From Paracoccaceae bacterium (GTDB lineage: Bacteria; Pseudomonadota; Alphaproteobacteria; Rhodobacterales; Rhodobacteraceae), in NCBI GenBank assembly GCA_021741245.1, contig JAIOYF010000010.1:105485-169484 (forward strand): a stretch of 64,000 nucleotides of DNA, written 5' to 3'. The number at the start of each line of letters is the position of its first letter. Position 1 is the first letter of the stretch. The notes under the pieces were generated by a model. The model saw only the letters and a list, made by a program, of their open reading frames with translations, was not told where the DNA came from and did not search any database. Shown piece after piece: positions 1 to 9,705 of this stretch. A program made the translations under genes and the position numbers.

Positions 1-41
1 TGCGGGCGTTCTAAGGTCAGGCAGGAACAGAGGCAAGCCGC

Positions 42-1613
42 ATGGACATGTTTGACGACACGGGCCCCGAAGCGGGCCAACCCGGCAACCAGCCCGAATA
101 CACCGTGTCCGAGCTTTCGGGGGCGGTCAAACGGGTGATCGAGGGCGAATTTGGCCTTGTGCGGGTGCGTGGCGAAGTGGGCCGGGTCAGCCGCCCGGCC
201 TCGGGTCATTTGTATTTCGACCTGAAAGATGATCGCAGTGTGATTGCCGCGATCAGTTGGAAGGGGCAGGTCGCCAAGATGCAGGTCCGTCCCGAGGAGG
301 GGATGGAGGTTGTGGCCACGGGGCGGATGACCACCTTTCCCGGCCAGTCGAAATACCAGCTGATCGTTGAGGATGTGGCCCCGGCGGGGGCGGGTGCGCT
401 GATGGCGATGCTGGAAAAACGCCGGGCGGCGCTGCAGGCCGAGGGGTTGTTTGAGGCGGATCGCAAGCGGCCCATCCCCTATCTGCCGGGGGTGATCGGG
501 GTGGTCACCTCGCCCTCGGGTGCCGTGATCCGCGATATCTTGCACCGTTTGCGCGACCGCTTTCCGCGCCATGTGCTGATCTGGCCGGTGGCGGTGCAGG
601 GGCAGGCCTGCGCAGCCGAGGTGGCGGCGGCCATTCGTGGCTTTAACGCCATCGCGCCGGGGGGGCCGATTCCCCGGCCCGATCTTTTGATCGTGGCGCG
701 GGGCGGCGGCAGTCTGGAGGATTTGTGGGGCTTTAACGAGGAAATCGTGGTGCGGGCGGCGGCGGCCTCGGACATCCCGCTGATTTCCGCGGTGGGGCAT
801 GAGACGGATACGACATTGATCGACTATGCCGCCGATCGCCGTGCGCCGACGCCGACGGCCGCGGCGGAAATGGCAGTGCCGGTGCGGCTGGAGCTGTTGG
901 CGAGCAATGATGCCCTTGCCGCCCGGTTGAGCCGCGCGCTTGCCCAAGGGGTGGCCCTGCGCGGACAGCGTCTGCGCGATCTGGGGCGCGCACTGCCAAG
1001 GGCGGACACCCTGTTGACCGGCCCCGTTCAGCGGCTGGATACGGCGGCGGGGCGGTTGTCGGGCGCGCTGTCGATTGCGGTGGCGAAAAAACGCGGGGTT
1101 TATGAGCGCAGCGCGGGGCGGATGCGCCCGGAGGCGCTGCTGTCACTGATCACGCGGCGGGGGGATGGCGTAGCCTCGGCCGGGCAAAGATTGGGCAGCG
1201 CGCAGGGGCGGCGGCTGGAGCGGGCCCGTGACAGGGCCGAGGCGCTGTCGGCGCGGCTGGCCCCGGCGCTGGCGCGGATGATTGGCGATGCGCAGCGTGA
1301 GACGACAAAGGGCAAGGGGCGGCTGGCGGATCTGGGCTTGCGGCTTGACGCGGCCCCGGCACAACGGCTGAGTGCGCTGTCGCAACGGCTGGAGGCATTG
1401 GACCGCACGCGACAGACCCTTGGCTACGGCGAAACCCTGCGGCGCGGCTATGCCGTGGTGCGGGGGGATGGGGCCGTGGTCACCGGGCGTGCCGGGGCAG
1501 AAAAGGCGACCTTGCTTGAAATTGAGTTCCACGATGGCCGTTTGAGCCTTGGCGCAAAGCCTGCCACGAAAAAGGGCAGCGCCAAGCGCCCGGAACAAGG
1601 GTCGTTGTTCTAA
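42..1613 (+). CDS. xseA: Exodeoxyribonuclease VII large subunit
   Basis: 523 aa ORF with OB-fold N-terminus (YTVSELSGAVKRVIEGEFGLVRVRGEVG) and XseA core (GVVTSPSGAVIRDILHRLRDRFP; VARGGGSLEDLWGFNEE; SAVGHETDTTLIDYAADRRAPTPTAAAE). Confidence 0.97.
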   Translation: MDMFDDTGPEAGQPGNQPEYTVSELSGAVKRVIEGEFGLVRVRGEVGRVSRPASGHLYFDLKDDRSVIAAISWKGQVAKMQVRPEEGMEVVATGRMTTFPGQSKYQLIVEDVAPAGAGALMAMLEKRRAALQAEGLFEADRKRPIPYLPGVIGVVTSPSGAVIRDILHRLRDRFPRHVLIWPVAVQGQACAAEVAAAIRGFNAIAPGGPIPRPDLLIVARGGGSLEDLWGFNEEIVVRAAAASDIPLISAVGHETDTTLIDYAADRRAPTPTAAAEMAVPVRLELLASNDALAARLSRALAQGVALRGQRLRDLGRALPRADTLLTGPVQRLDTAAGRLSGALSIAVAKKRGVYERSAGRMRPEALLSLITRRGDGVASAGQRLGSAQGRRLERARDRAEALSARLAPALARMIGDAQRETTKGKGRLADLGLRLDAAPAQRLSALSQRLEALDRTRQTLGYGETLRRGYAVVRGDGAVVTGRAGAEKATLLEIEFHDGRLSLGAKPATKKGSAKRPEQGSLF

Positions 1614-1699
1614 AGGTTTCGTACCTTGGTTCTAATTGTGCAGTTATGCAGCGTGATTTTCGCCGGAAAATCGCACAAAAGGTTCGAATATGAAAAGCC

Positions 1700-2095
1700 C
1701 TAGACACCCACATCCGGCCCGGCGCATTGCAGCGGGTCGGGGGATTGGGCCACCTCTGACAGTTCCGAGCCCGGACCGTCGCCTTCAAACCGTGCGTTCA
1801 GCCCGCTTTCACCCTTCCAGAACGTCCAGCATTGCGGGGTGGCGTCATGCTCATAGACAAAGCAGATCTGCCCGGCCTCTTCATACCAGCGCCCCTCGCG
1901 GCATTCGTCATTGGTAAAGGCCCAGAGCACCCGCTGACCGGGCAAATATTGTTCTGCACCATAGACTTCGCCGGTTTGGGAATAGGTCAGGGTCTTGCCC
2001 GTGGCATAGGCGTCAAAATCAGCCGCCGACATCGGGTTTTCAGCAGCCGACAAGACCGTGGGAAACAGCACGAGGGACCAAAGAACTGCACGCAT
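1700..2095 (-). CDS. Hypothetical secreted protein with signal peptide
   Basis: ORF from internal Met (MRAVLWSLVLFPTVLSAAENPMSAADFDAYATGKTLTYSQTG), signal-peptide-like N-terminus, conserved-looking Cys. Confidence 0.75.
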   Translation of the reverse strand: MRAVLWSLVLFPTVLSAAENPMSAADFDAYATGKTLTYSQTGEVYGAEQYLPGQRVLWAFTNDECREGRWYEEAGQICFVYEHDATPQCWTFWKGESGLNARFEGDGPGSELSEVAQSPDPLQCAGPDVGV

Positions 2096-2228
2096 GAAAT
2101 GCCTCCGATTATGGGGCAATGATGCCACGTCGGGGCCATGGATGCCAGTCACCCTTGCGTCAGCAGGGGGCGCGCGCGCGAATGTGGCCCATGATCGCCG
2201 CCATAACGGATCGCGGAGCGCGCAGGGC

Positions 2229-3269
2229 CTATTGTGGGTCGTCCCAGACCGCCACATGGGGCCGCATCCGTCGCCGCCACAGGCGCGGGAGCATGGCCAG
2301 CACACAGGCCAACGGCAGGGGCCATGGCAGGCGCGGCGCATCATTGGGCAAGCGCAAGGCCGGAAAGGGCCGGGCCGGATGGGCGTGATGGTCGGAATGG
2401 CGCGGCGCGTTCAGCATCAGGGCTGATGAGAACCAGTGCGGCGCGTTCCAGGCGTGATGCGCGCCCACCGGCTCATACCGGCCATCGGGGCGCTTTGCCC
2501 GTTTCAGCCCGTAATGCTGCACATAATCGGCCAGCAAGATTTGCAATTGGGCATGGGCGGCAAGCCCGATCCACACAACGGCCCCCCAAGGCCCGGCAAT
2601 CAGACCCCCCAGAACCACGGATAAAACCGCCCCCCCAAGATAGACCGAATAGGGGTGCACGCCCCCCCGCGTTGCGCGGGCGCGCAAGGCATCTTCGGCA
2701 GCCCAACCTGCCCGGAAACTGCCGATCCATGCCCTTGGGGCAAAGGTCCAGAACCCCATGCCCGCCGGGGCGGAACTGGGGTCTTCGTCCGTTCCCACCA
2801 GCCGGTGATGCACCAGACGATGCGACGAGGCATGGTGACCGATCAAAAGCGTGGTGTAGATCGCCACCCCCAACCGATAAAGCCCGCGATCCGCCCGGTG
2901 GATCAGCTCATGCGCTGCCGGATGCGCCACCTGTCCCATCCAATAGCCGCAGCCCAGAAACAGCATCACCCGCCCCCCAACCGACAGGTCCGAGGCACCC
3001 GCCACCGCCCAGACCGCCAAGGGCAACAGCGCCAGATGCGCCAGACCCAGCGCCAGCAAAATCGCATCGGTGCCCGGAAATTCTGCCCCCTCGGGCGCGT
3101 TGCCCGCCACATGGGGGATCAGCTGGTCCAACAGCATCACCAGCAGGGCCATGTATAAAAAACCGGCCCAAAGCCAGATGCCCCCCCACAGCACCCCAAG
3201 CGCCAGCAAAGGCACCGGGGCAAGGGTTGCCACCGCAAAGGCAAAAAGGGACAGGGGACGCGTGCTCAT
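2229..3269 (-). CDS. Alkane 1-monooxygenase / membrane fatty-acid desaturase-like di-iron protein
   Basis: TM-rich; His motifs HELIHR, GHHASSHRLVHHRLVGTDEDPSSA, DYVQHYGL, APRHSDHHAHP as in the AlkB family; internal ATG at 3269 chosen over the 620 aa ORF extension. Confidence 0.88.
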   Translation of the reverse strand: MSTRPLSLFAFAVATLAPVPLLALGVLWGGIWLWAGFLYMALLVMLLDQLIPHVAGNAPEGAEFPGTDAILLALGLAHLALLPLAVWAVAGASDLSVGGRVMLFLGCGYWMGQVAHPAAHELIHRADRGLYRLGVAIYTTLLIGHHASSHRLVHHRLVGTDEDPSSAPAGMGFWTFAPRAWIGSFRAGWAAEDALRARATRGGVHPYSVYLGGAVLSVVLGGLIAGPWGAVVWIGLAAHAQLQILLADYVQHYGLKRAKRPDGRYEPVGAHHAWNAPHWFSSALMLNAPRHSDHHAHPARPFPALRLPNDAPRLPWPLPLACVLAMLPRLWRRRMRPHVAVWDDPQ

Positions 3270-3494
3270 TTCTGTCGGTGTAGCATGGAATTTGGGCAGG
3301 TCGATGGCAGAGCCGGTGGAAAAATTTGCCCCAGTGCCGCCGATATCCCAAAGCGGTCCCCGTGCCGCCCGGAAAAGGGGGGGGCGTCCGATCCGGGTTT
3401 CTTGCCCCCAAAGGGCCATCGTGCGTCGCGGGCCTTTCCTCGCCCGGCCAAAACGCTTAGGTGAAGACAAAGCCGCATGTGACCCGAGGCCCCG

Positions 3495-4568
3495 ATGTCC
3501 TTTTTCAAGAAACTGCGCGAAAAGATGTTCCGCTCCTCCGACAAGATCGGTGAGGGGCTGGAGGCGCTTGTGAGTGACGGCGCGGCTGAAACGGTCCCAC
3601 AGCCAGAGGCGCCGCCTGCCCCTCAGGATCCGGTCCCCGCAGCCCCCGCACCAGAGGTGCCAAAAGCGGCCGAGCCTGCGAAACCTGGCCTGATGGGGCG
3701 GTTGTTTGGTGCCAAACCCGCAGAGGCAGAAGCCCGTCGCATCTTTGACGATGCGATGCTGGAAAGCCTTGAGGAATTGCTCATTCAGGCCGATATGGGG
3801 ATGGACACCGCGCTGCGCGTCACCGCCAATATCGCCGAGGGGCGGATGGGGCGCAAAATCTCTACCGCCGAGCTGCGCGCCGCCCTTGCCGGCGAAGTCG
3901 CCCGCATCATGACACCCGTCGCCAAACCCATGCCGCTTTATCCGACCAAACCGCAGGTGGTGCTTGTGGTGGGGGTCAATGGCTCGGGCAAGACCACGAC
4001 GATCGGCAAACTTGCCAGCCAATTCCGGGCGGCGGGGAAATCGGTGATCATCGCGGCGGGCGATACATTCCGGGCCGCTGCGGTCGAACAATTGCAGATC
4101 TGGGGGCAGCGCGCAGGCGTGCCGGTGCTGACCGCCCCCGAAGGGTCAGACCCCGCCAGCCTTGCCTTTGACGCCCTGACCCGCGCCCGTGCCGAAGGGG
4201 TGGATCTGTTGATGATCGACACCGCGGGCCGCCTGCAAAACCGCGCCGATCTGATGGAAGAACTGGCCAAGATCGTCCGTGTCTTGCGCAAGGTCGATCC
4301 TACAGCCCCGCACAACACGCTTTTAGTGCTTGACGCGACCACAGGCCAGAACGCCGTCACGCAGGTCGAGATCTTTCGCAAGATCGCCGATGTCTCGGGC
4401 CTTGTGATGACCAAACTTGACGGCACTGCCAAGGGCGGGGTGCTGGTGGCGCTGGCCGATAAATTCGGGCTGCCGATCCATGCCATCGGCGTGGGCGAGC
4501 AGATCGATGATCTGGCCCCCTTCGATCCCGATGATTTCGCCCGCGCCCTTGTGGGACAAGACAGCTAA
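3495..4568 (+). CDS. ftsY: Signal recognition particle receptor FtsY
   Basis: NG-domain GTPase motifs VNGSGKTTTIGKLA, DTFRAAAVEQLQ, DTAGRLQN, TKLDGTAKGG; acidic/proline-rich N-terminal region. Confidence 0.97.
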   Translation: MSFFKKLREKMFRSSDKIGEGLEALVSDGAAETVPQPEAPPAPQDPVPAAPAPEVPKAAEPAKPGLMGRLFGAKPAEAEARRIFDDAMLESLEELLIQADMGMDTALRVTANIAEGRMGRKISTAELRAALAGEVARIMTPVAKPMPLYPTKPQVVLVVGVNGSGKTTTIGKLASQFRAAGKSVIIAAGDTFRAAAVEQLQIWGQRAGVPVLTAPEGSDPASLAFDALTRARAEGVDLLMIDTAGRLQNRADLMEELAKIVRVLRKVDPTAPHNTLLVLDATTGQNAVTQVEIFRKIADVSGLVMTKLDGTAKGGVLVALADKFGLPIHAIGVGEQIDDLAPFDPDDFARALVGQDS

Positions 4569-4572
4569 TCCC

Positions 4573-4622
4573 CTTCATCTGTTCAAAAATATCCCGGGGG
4601 TCCGGGGGCAGCGCCCCCGGGT
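4573..4622 (+). repeat. Intergenic repeat family A, copy 1 (TTCATCTGTT-N3-AAATATCC-CGGGGG plus G/C hairpin)
   Basis: ttcatctgttcaaaaatatcccgggggtccgggggcagcgcccccggg just after the ftsY stop; same organisation as 19651-19731 on the opposite strand. Confidence 0.6.
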
Positions 4623-4644
4623 CTCTCCCATCCAGAGACCCCTG

Positions 4645-5544
4645 ATGTCCGATTGGCTGATCTCCCTCGAAGGCACAAAAGCGGGCCACGATCTTGCCCT
4701 TGGCCTCGCCCTTATGGCAGCCTTTTTGCATGCGCTCTTTGGAGCCTTGCAAAAGGGCAGGCACGACCCTTGGCTGTCGCGGGCGGCCATTGACAGCAGC
4801 TATTGCCTGATGGCCGCGCCCTTTGCCCTGTTCGTCGTGCCATGGCCAGAGCCGCATATGTGGCCCATCTTTGCGGGCGCCTTTGTCATCCATGCCATCT
4901 ACAAGGTCTTGCAGGCCATGACCTATACGCGCGGGGCCTATACGGTGGTCTATCCGGTCGTGCGCGGCACCGGGCCGTTGGTAACCGTGCTTCTGGCGGG
5001 GTTGGTCTTTGGCGAGGTTTATGCGGCGGCGCAATGGTTGGGTGTGGCGGTGCTGGTCACGGGCATTCTTGGCCTTGCCGTCTATAATCTGCGCACGATC
5101 ACCCTGAACCGCGACCGGATGGTGCCCGCGCTGATCTTTGCCGTGCTGACCGGGGGGATGGTTGCGGCCTATACCACCTATGATGCCTGGGGCATCCGGG
5201 CGACAGCCGATCCCTTTACCTTTCTTGCATGGTTTTTCATGATTGACGGGGTCTTCATTCCGGTCGTCACTTGGCGCCGGTGGAGCAGCCTTGCCGGGGC
5301 CGAGGTTGTGCCCTTGATCAAAAGGGGTGTGTTGGGGGCCTTTGTGGCCTATTTCTCGTTCGGGGCGATCATGCTGGCCACGCGGCTGGACAAGGTCGGT
5401 GAGGCAGCGGTGCTGCGCGAAACCTCGACGGTGTTTGCAGCCCTGATCGGCTGGCTCGTCTTGGGCGAAAAGGTGGGGCCGGTGCGCACGGCCCTGATGG
5501 CGTTGATCGCGGGCGGTGCGGTCTTGATGGAATTTGCAGGATAG
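4645..5544 (+). CDS. EamA/DMT family transporter
   Basis: About 10 TM segments, duplicated EamA-type halves (AFLHALFGALQKG; GEVYAAAQWLGVAVLVTGILGL; GEKVGPVRTALMALIAGGAVLM). Confidence 0.85.
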   Translation: MSDWLISLEGTKAGHDLALGLALMAAFLHALFGALQKGRHDPWLSRAAIDSSYCLMAAPFALFVVPWPEPHMWPIFAGAFVIHAIYKVLQAMTYTRGAYTVVYPVVRGTGPLVTVLLAGLVFGEVYAAAQWLGVAVLVTGILGLAVYNLRTITLNRDRMVPALIFAVLTGGMVAAYTTYDAWGIRATADPFTFLAWFFMIDGVFIPVVTWRRWSSLAGAEVVPLIKRGVLGAFVAYFSFGAIMLATRLDKVGEAAVLRETSTVFAALIGWLVLGEKVGPVRTALMALIAGGAVLMEFAG

Positions 5545-5550
5545 GGCGAC

Positions 5551-6177
5551 ATGGCCGAAAAACAGATCAATGGTGTGATGAAGCAGGTTCTGGAACTGGG
5601 GCCGACGGTCGCGTTTTTCCTGCTGTATCTGCGCATCCGCGACGACAAATACACGCTCGCGGGAACCGAGTATTCCGGCTTTATCATCGCGGCCCTCGTC
5701 TTCATTCCGATCCTGTTGCTGTCCATGGCGATCTTGTGGAAGCTGACGGGCAAGCTCAGCCGGATGCAGGTCTTCACGGCCTTTATGGTCATCTTCTTTG
5801 GTGGCCTGACCGCCTATTTCAACGATGAGCGGTTCTTCAAGATGAAGACCTCCATCGTCTATGGCTGCATGGCGGCCCTTTTGGGGATTGGCCTGCTGCG
5901 GGGCCAAAGCTGGTTGCAATATGTGATGGCCGAGGTGCTGCCGATGCAGCCTGAGGGCTGGATGATCCTGACCCGGCGGTTGGTGGTGATGTTCTTGGCG
6001 CTGGCGGCCGCCAATGAGTTTATCTGGCGCACGATGTCGACCGATACTTGGGTCAAGCTGGAAACATTCGCCATGCCTGCGGCGCTGGTGGCGTTCTTGT
6101 GGTGGCAGATCTTTGCGCTGCAAAAATTCCTGATCGAGCCGGAAGAGGCCGATAAAACCCCGGATCAAAAGGGCTGA
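5551..6177 (+). CDS. yciB: YciB / intracellular septation protein A family inner-membrane protein
   Basis: KQVLELGPTVAFFLLYL...; multi-TM; NEFIWRTMSTDTWVKLETF is characteristic of the family. Confidence 0.85.
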   Translation: MAEKQINGVMKQVLELGPTVAFFLLYLRIRDDKYTLAGTEYSGFIIAALVFIPILLLSMAILWKLTGKLSRMQVFTAFMVIFFGGLTAYFNDERFFKMKTSIVYGCMAALLGIGLLRGQSWLQYVMAEVLPMQPEGWMILTRRLVVMFLALAAANEFIWRTMSTDTWVKLETFAMPAALVAFLWWQIFALQKFLIEPEEADKTPDQKG

Positions 6178-6186
6178 CAGCTTGCC

Positions 6187-6852
6187 ATGTTCCGGTCGCT
6201 TTTGTGCCGGAATTGCGCGCTACACCGTAAAGATGCAACCCTGAGGTGCTTCTTGACACAGTCATCTTTTGAACCCGAGTCCCTGCCGCGCTTTGATTAT
6301 GGCTATCTTTTGCCGGGGGTCATGGCGCTGGGCGTCTATCCCTTGCTGATGGCGCTGACCGAAGACCCTTCTGCCGCCTTTATCAGTGCCTTTTTCATGG
6401 GGCTTTGGGTCATTCTGGCCAAGAATGCGGAATGGGCGGCGCAGTATTGGCGCCTGCGGTTTTCGGTGCGCACGGCCAGCCTGCTGGCGGTCTGTGCAGC
6501 CCTTGGTCCGGCCTCGCTGTTGATGGCACTGGATCAGCCGCAATGGTGCCTGCGGCTGTTTACCCTGATGGCGACCATTGCCTGCTTTGCGATCCTGAAC
6601 GATCAACGCGATGGGGATCACGCCTATCTGCGGTTCCGCCTGCCGCAGCGCAAGGTCGACGGATCGGAGGCGGAGCTTGCCCATGCGTTTTTGACATGGA
6701 ACCTTGCGCTGATCTTGCTGAACGAAGGCATTATCGCGGTTTTAGACATCTCGGGCTGGATGACATGGTATGCGGTCTTGCCGCTGCTGATCCACGGGGT
6801 TGAGGTGGCCATCGTCTTTGCCGTGGCCCATCGCCGCCGTCTTATGGCGTGA
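6187..6852 (+). CDS. Hypothetical multi-TM membrane protein (start uncertain; TTG near 6253 possible)
   Basis: Hydrophobic ORF collinear with upstream genes and ending at a tandem hairpin element. Confidence 0.65.
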   Translation: MFRSLLCRNCALHRKDATLRCFLTQSSFEPESLPRFDYGYLLPGVMALGVYPLLMALTEDPSAAFISAFFMGLWVILAKNAEWAAQYWRLRFSVRTASLLAVCAALGPASLLMALDQPQWCLRLFTLMATIACFAILNDQRDGDHAYLRFRLPQRKVDGSEAELAHAFLTWNLALILLNEGIIAVLDISGWMTWYAVLPLLIHGVEVAIVFAVAHRRRLMA

Positions 6853-6853
6853 C

Positions 6854-6900
6854 GCAAATTTTTTGAGGAAAAAATTTGCCCGGAATTTTGCAATTCCGGG
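6854..6900 (+). repeat. Intergenic repeat family B, copy 1: two tandem hairpins
   Basis: gcaaattttttgaggaaaaaatttgc followed by ccggaattttgcaattccgg, 1 nt after the stop codon; same two-hairpin layout as 49976-50018. Confidence 0.65.
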
Positions 6901-6917
6901 ACCGCCCCTGACGGGCG

Positions 6918-6946
6918 TTGACAATCGACCTGACTAGGGCGTATCG
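6918..6946 (+). promoter_or_regulatory. Candidate sigma70 promoter for the SAM-II leader
   Basis: TTGACA (6918-6923), 17 nt spacer, GTATCG/TATCGG; predicted start coincides with the riboswitch 5' end. Confidence 0.5.
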
Positions 6947-6948
6947 GG

Positions 6949-7010
6949 TGCCTGTGGTGCTTTGTGCCGGATTGCGGGCCACGTTAAACATTCCGCTAAA
7001 AGGGTCTTGG
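6949..7010 (+). promoter_or_regulatory. SAM-II (metA-type) riboswitch
   Basis: ggtgctttgtgccggattgcgggccacgttaaacattccgctaaaaggg matches the SAM-II pattern (GGTGATTTG..CCG..TTGC..GCCACGTTAAA...GCTAAA) directly upstream of a methionine biosynthesis gene. Confidence 0.88.
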
Positions 7011-7014
7011 GTCG

Positions 7015-7048
7015 AACCCCGAAGCCTGTCCGGTTTCGGGGTTTTTTC
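7015..7048 (+). terminator. Rho-independent terminator between SAM-II aptamer and metZ
   Basis: ccccgaa-gcctgtccggt-ttcgggg-tttttt; 22 nt upstream of the metZ ATG, consistent with attenuation. Confidence 0.8.
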
Positions 7049-7070
7049 TTTGGCCAAAGGGGGCCGCGCC

Positions 7071-8252
7071 ATGACCGATACTTGGAAGACACGCACGAAA
7101 CTTGTCCATGAGGGCAGCCGTCGCAGCCAATATGGCGAAATGGCCGAAGCCATTTTCCTGACGCAGGGGTTTGTCTACCCCACCGCCGAAGACGCCGAGG
7201 CGCGGTTTGTCAAGGCTGGCGAGGACGAGTTCATCTATGCCCGCTATGGCAACCCCACGACGCGGATGTTTGAAGAGCGGATCGCAGGGCTTGAGGGCAC
7301 CGAGGATGCCTTTGCTACGGCAAGCGGGATGGCGGCGGTCAGCGGGGCGCTGACCTCGGTGCTGCGGGCGGGGGATCATGTGGTCAGTGCGCGTGCGCTG
7401 TTCGGCTCGTGTCTTTACATCCTTGAAGAGGTGCTGACCCGCTATGGCGTGCAGGTCACCTTTGTGGATGGGGCCGATCTGGAGGCGTGGCGCGCAGCGA
7501 TCACCCCCAAGACCAAGGCCGTGTTCTTTGAGTCAATGTCCAACCCGACATTGGAATTGGTCGATATTCGCGGCGTGTCTGAAATTGCCCATGCCAATGG
7601 CGCGCTTGTGATCGTCGACAACGTCTTTGCCACGCCGATTTTTTCGCGGGCGGTGGATCAGGGTGCGGATGTCATTGTCTATTCCACGACCAAGCATATT
7701 GACGGGCAGGGCCGGGCGCTGGGCGGGGTCGTGTGCGGCACGCAGGCGTTCATCCGCAAAACGCTTGAGCCCTATATGAAACACACGGGCGGCTCGATGA
7801 GCCCGTTTACCGCCTGGATCATGCTTAATGGCATGGCCACGCTGGACCTGCGCTGCCGCGCGATGGCGCAAAGTGCCGCCGCGATTGCGACCGCGCTGGA
7901 AGGGCACCCGAAACTGGCGCGTGTGATCTATCCAAGCCTTGCATCCCACCCGCAGCACGCCCTTGCGATGGCGCAGATGGGGTCGGGGGGCACCTTGGTC
8001 ACCTTTGATATTGCGGCAGGAAAAGAGGCGGCGTTCCGCTTTTGCAATGCCTTGGACATCATCAAGATTTCCAACAATCTTGGCGATGCGAAATCCATCG
8101 CGACGCACCCGGCCACAACCACGCACCAGCGATTGCCGCAAGATCAAAAGGACCTGCTGGGCATAACGCCGGGCTTGATCCGGTTGTCGGTCGGTTTGGA
8201 AGACACCGATGATCTGATTACGGATCTGATGCATGCGCTGGATCATGCGTGA
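7071..8252 (+). CDS. metZ: O-succinylhomoserine sulfhydrylase
   Basis: Cys/Met metabolism PLP enzyme: TRTKLVHEGSRRSQYGEMAEAIFLTQGFVY, YARYGNPTTRMFEERIAGLEG, VYSTTKHIDGQGR; SAM-II leader upstream. Confidence 0.93.
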   Translation: MTDTWKTRTKLVHEGSRRSQYGEMAEAIFLTQGFVYPTAEDAEARFVKAGEDEFIYARYGNPTTRMFEERIAGLEGTEDAFATASGMAAVSGALTSVLRAGDHVVSARALFGSCLYILEEVLTRYGVQVTFVDGADLEAWRAAITPKTKAVFFESMSNPTLELVDIRGVSEIAHANGALVIVDNVFATPIFSRAVDQGADVIVYSTTKHIDGQGRALGGVVCGTQAFIRKTLEPYMKHTGGSMSPFTAWIMLNGMATLDLRCRAMAQSAAAIATALEGHPKLARVIYPSLASHPQHALAMAQMGSGGTLVTFDIAAGKEAAFRFCNALDIIKISNNLGDAKSIATHPATTTHQRLPQDQKDLLGITPGLIRLSVGLEDTDDLITDLMHALDHA

Positions 8253-8462
8253 CGGTCTGACAAGCGTGACAGTCCGGACGGTTCAGGCCCTGTTTTGAAA
8301 AGTGATAGCCATGCGCGAGAATTCAGGGCATCACTAAGTCATGAGTTTCGGAAAAAGGGCGGAAATCGTCCCTTCACCTGATCCGCGCGCGACCTATCTG
8401 CGTATACCTGTTGACATTGAAGGCCATGGTGGACCCCAAGGCCGGAACCGGAAGGACCTGCC

Positions 8463-9554
8463 ATGAATATTCATACTCCCGAATTCGACCGCAAGCCATC
8501 GCGGGACGAAGCCGAGGCGGCCTTGGCCGTGCTGCGCCAATGGGCAGGCAAATCGTCGGATGATGAGATTGCGACGCTGGATTCCGCCGTTGGCTATCTT
8601 GTGCCGGGGCAGGGCTATCCTGCCCTGTCACGCGAGTATCCGACCGATTTTCGTGTGGATGACGTTTATAAAGACAGCCTGCCCGATCTGCAAAACGGGC
8701 CGTCGAGCCTGATCGTCGGGGCAAAGCAGCTGATCCAGCATGTCGGGATTTCCAACTTTCGGTTGCCGATCAATTATCGCACCCGCGACAATGGTCCGCT
8801 GACGCTGGAAACCTCGGTCACGGGCACGGTGAGCCTTGAGGCCGAGAAAAAGGGCATCAACATGAGCCGCATCATGCGCTCATTCTATGCCCATTCCGAG
8901 GCGGAGTTCAGCTTTGAGGTGATCGAGGCCGCGCTGGATGATTACAAGCGCGATCTGGGCAGCTTTGATGCCCGCATTCAGATGCGCCTGTCCTTTCCGG
9001 TCCGGGTAAATTCGCTGCGCTCGGGTCTGTCGGGTTGGCAATACTATGACATTGCTTTGGAATTGGTAGAGCGGGCCGGGGTGCGCAAAAAGATCGTGCA
9101 TCTGGATTACGTCTATTCCTCCACCTGCCCATGCTCGTTGGAACTGAGCGAACATGCCCGCCGCACCCGTGGCCAGCTGGCAAGCCCGCATTCGCAGCGC
9201 TCGGTTGCGCGCTTGTCGGTTGAGGTGAAGTCGGGCCGTTGCCTGTGGTTTGAAGATCTGATCGAACTGGCCCGTGACGGGGTGCCGACGGAAACCCAAG
9301 TCATGGTCAAGCGCGAAGATGAGCAGGCCTTTGCCGAGTTGAACGCCGCGAACCCGATTTTCGTCGAAGATGCGGCACGCAGCTTTTGTGCCGTTCTGAA
9401 GGGCGATCCGCGGATTGGCGATTTTCGGATCGTGGCCAGCCACCAAGAAAGCCTGCACAGCCATGACGCGGTGTCGATTCTGACCGAAGGGCCGACCTTT
9501 GCCAGTGACAGCCTTGATCCACGTCTGTTCCAGACGCTGTTCCATATCGGCTGA
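8463..9554 (+). CDS. folE2: GTP cyclohydrolase FolE2 (type IB)
   Basis: 363 aa; LDYVYSSTCPCSLELSEHARRTRGQLASPHSQRS and DAVSILTEGPTF are typical of FolE2. Confidence 0.94.
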   Translation: MNIHTPEFDRKPSRDEAEAALAVLRQWAGKSSDDEIATLDSAVGYLVPGQGYPALSREYPTDFRVDDVYKDSLPDLQNGPSSLIVGAKQLIQHVGISNFRLPINYRTRDNGPLTLETSVTGTVSLEAEKKGINMSRIMRSFYAHSEAEFSFEVIEAALDDYKRDLGSFDARIQMRLSFPVRVNSLRSGLSGWQYYDIALELVERAGVRKKIVHLDYVYSSTCPCSLELSEHARRTRGQLASPHSQRSVARLSVEVKSGRCLWFEDLIELARDGVPTETQVMVKREDEQAFAELNAANPIFVEDAARSFCAVLKGDPRIGDFRIVASHQESLHSHDAVSILTEGPTFASDSLDPRLFQTLFHIG

Positions 9555-9705
9555 GTCGTGCGGGTCTGACCTGTCGTCGCCGGGGGCAGTGATGCCTCCG
9601 GCGCGCCTATTTTGCGGGCGGAGTTGGCACCTTGGATCTGTGGCATCGCCTGCGCTGCCAAGGCTGATTGACGGCTGCCGCCGACAGGCGTAGCCAAGCC
9701 GCATC

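Noticed and set aside
1-41. Tail of an upstream gene ending in ...RAF* at 12-14
   Set aside because: Only four codons visible; too short to assign
3270-4091. N-terminal extension of the AlkB-like ORF to 620 aa
   Set aside because: Overlaps ftsY antisense and the extension has no TM or domain; ATG at 3269 gives a normal AlkB-like start
4357-6168. 603 aa minus-strand ORF
   Set aside because: Antisense to ftsY end, EamA and yciB genes; His/Gln/Arg-rich shadow translation
8253-8462. Possible riboswitch or zinc box upstream of folE2
   Set aside because: No motif I could match to a known riboswitch or Zur palindrome
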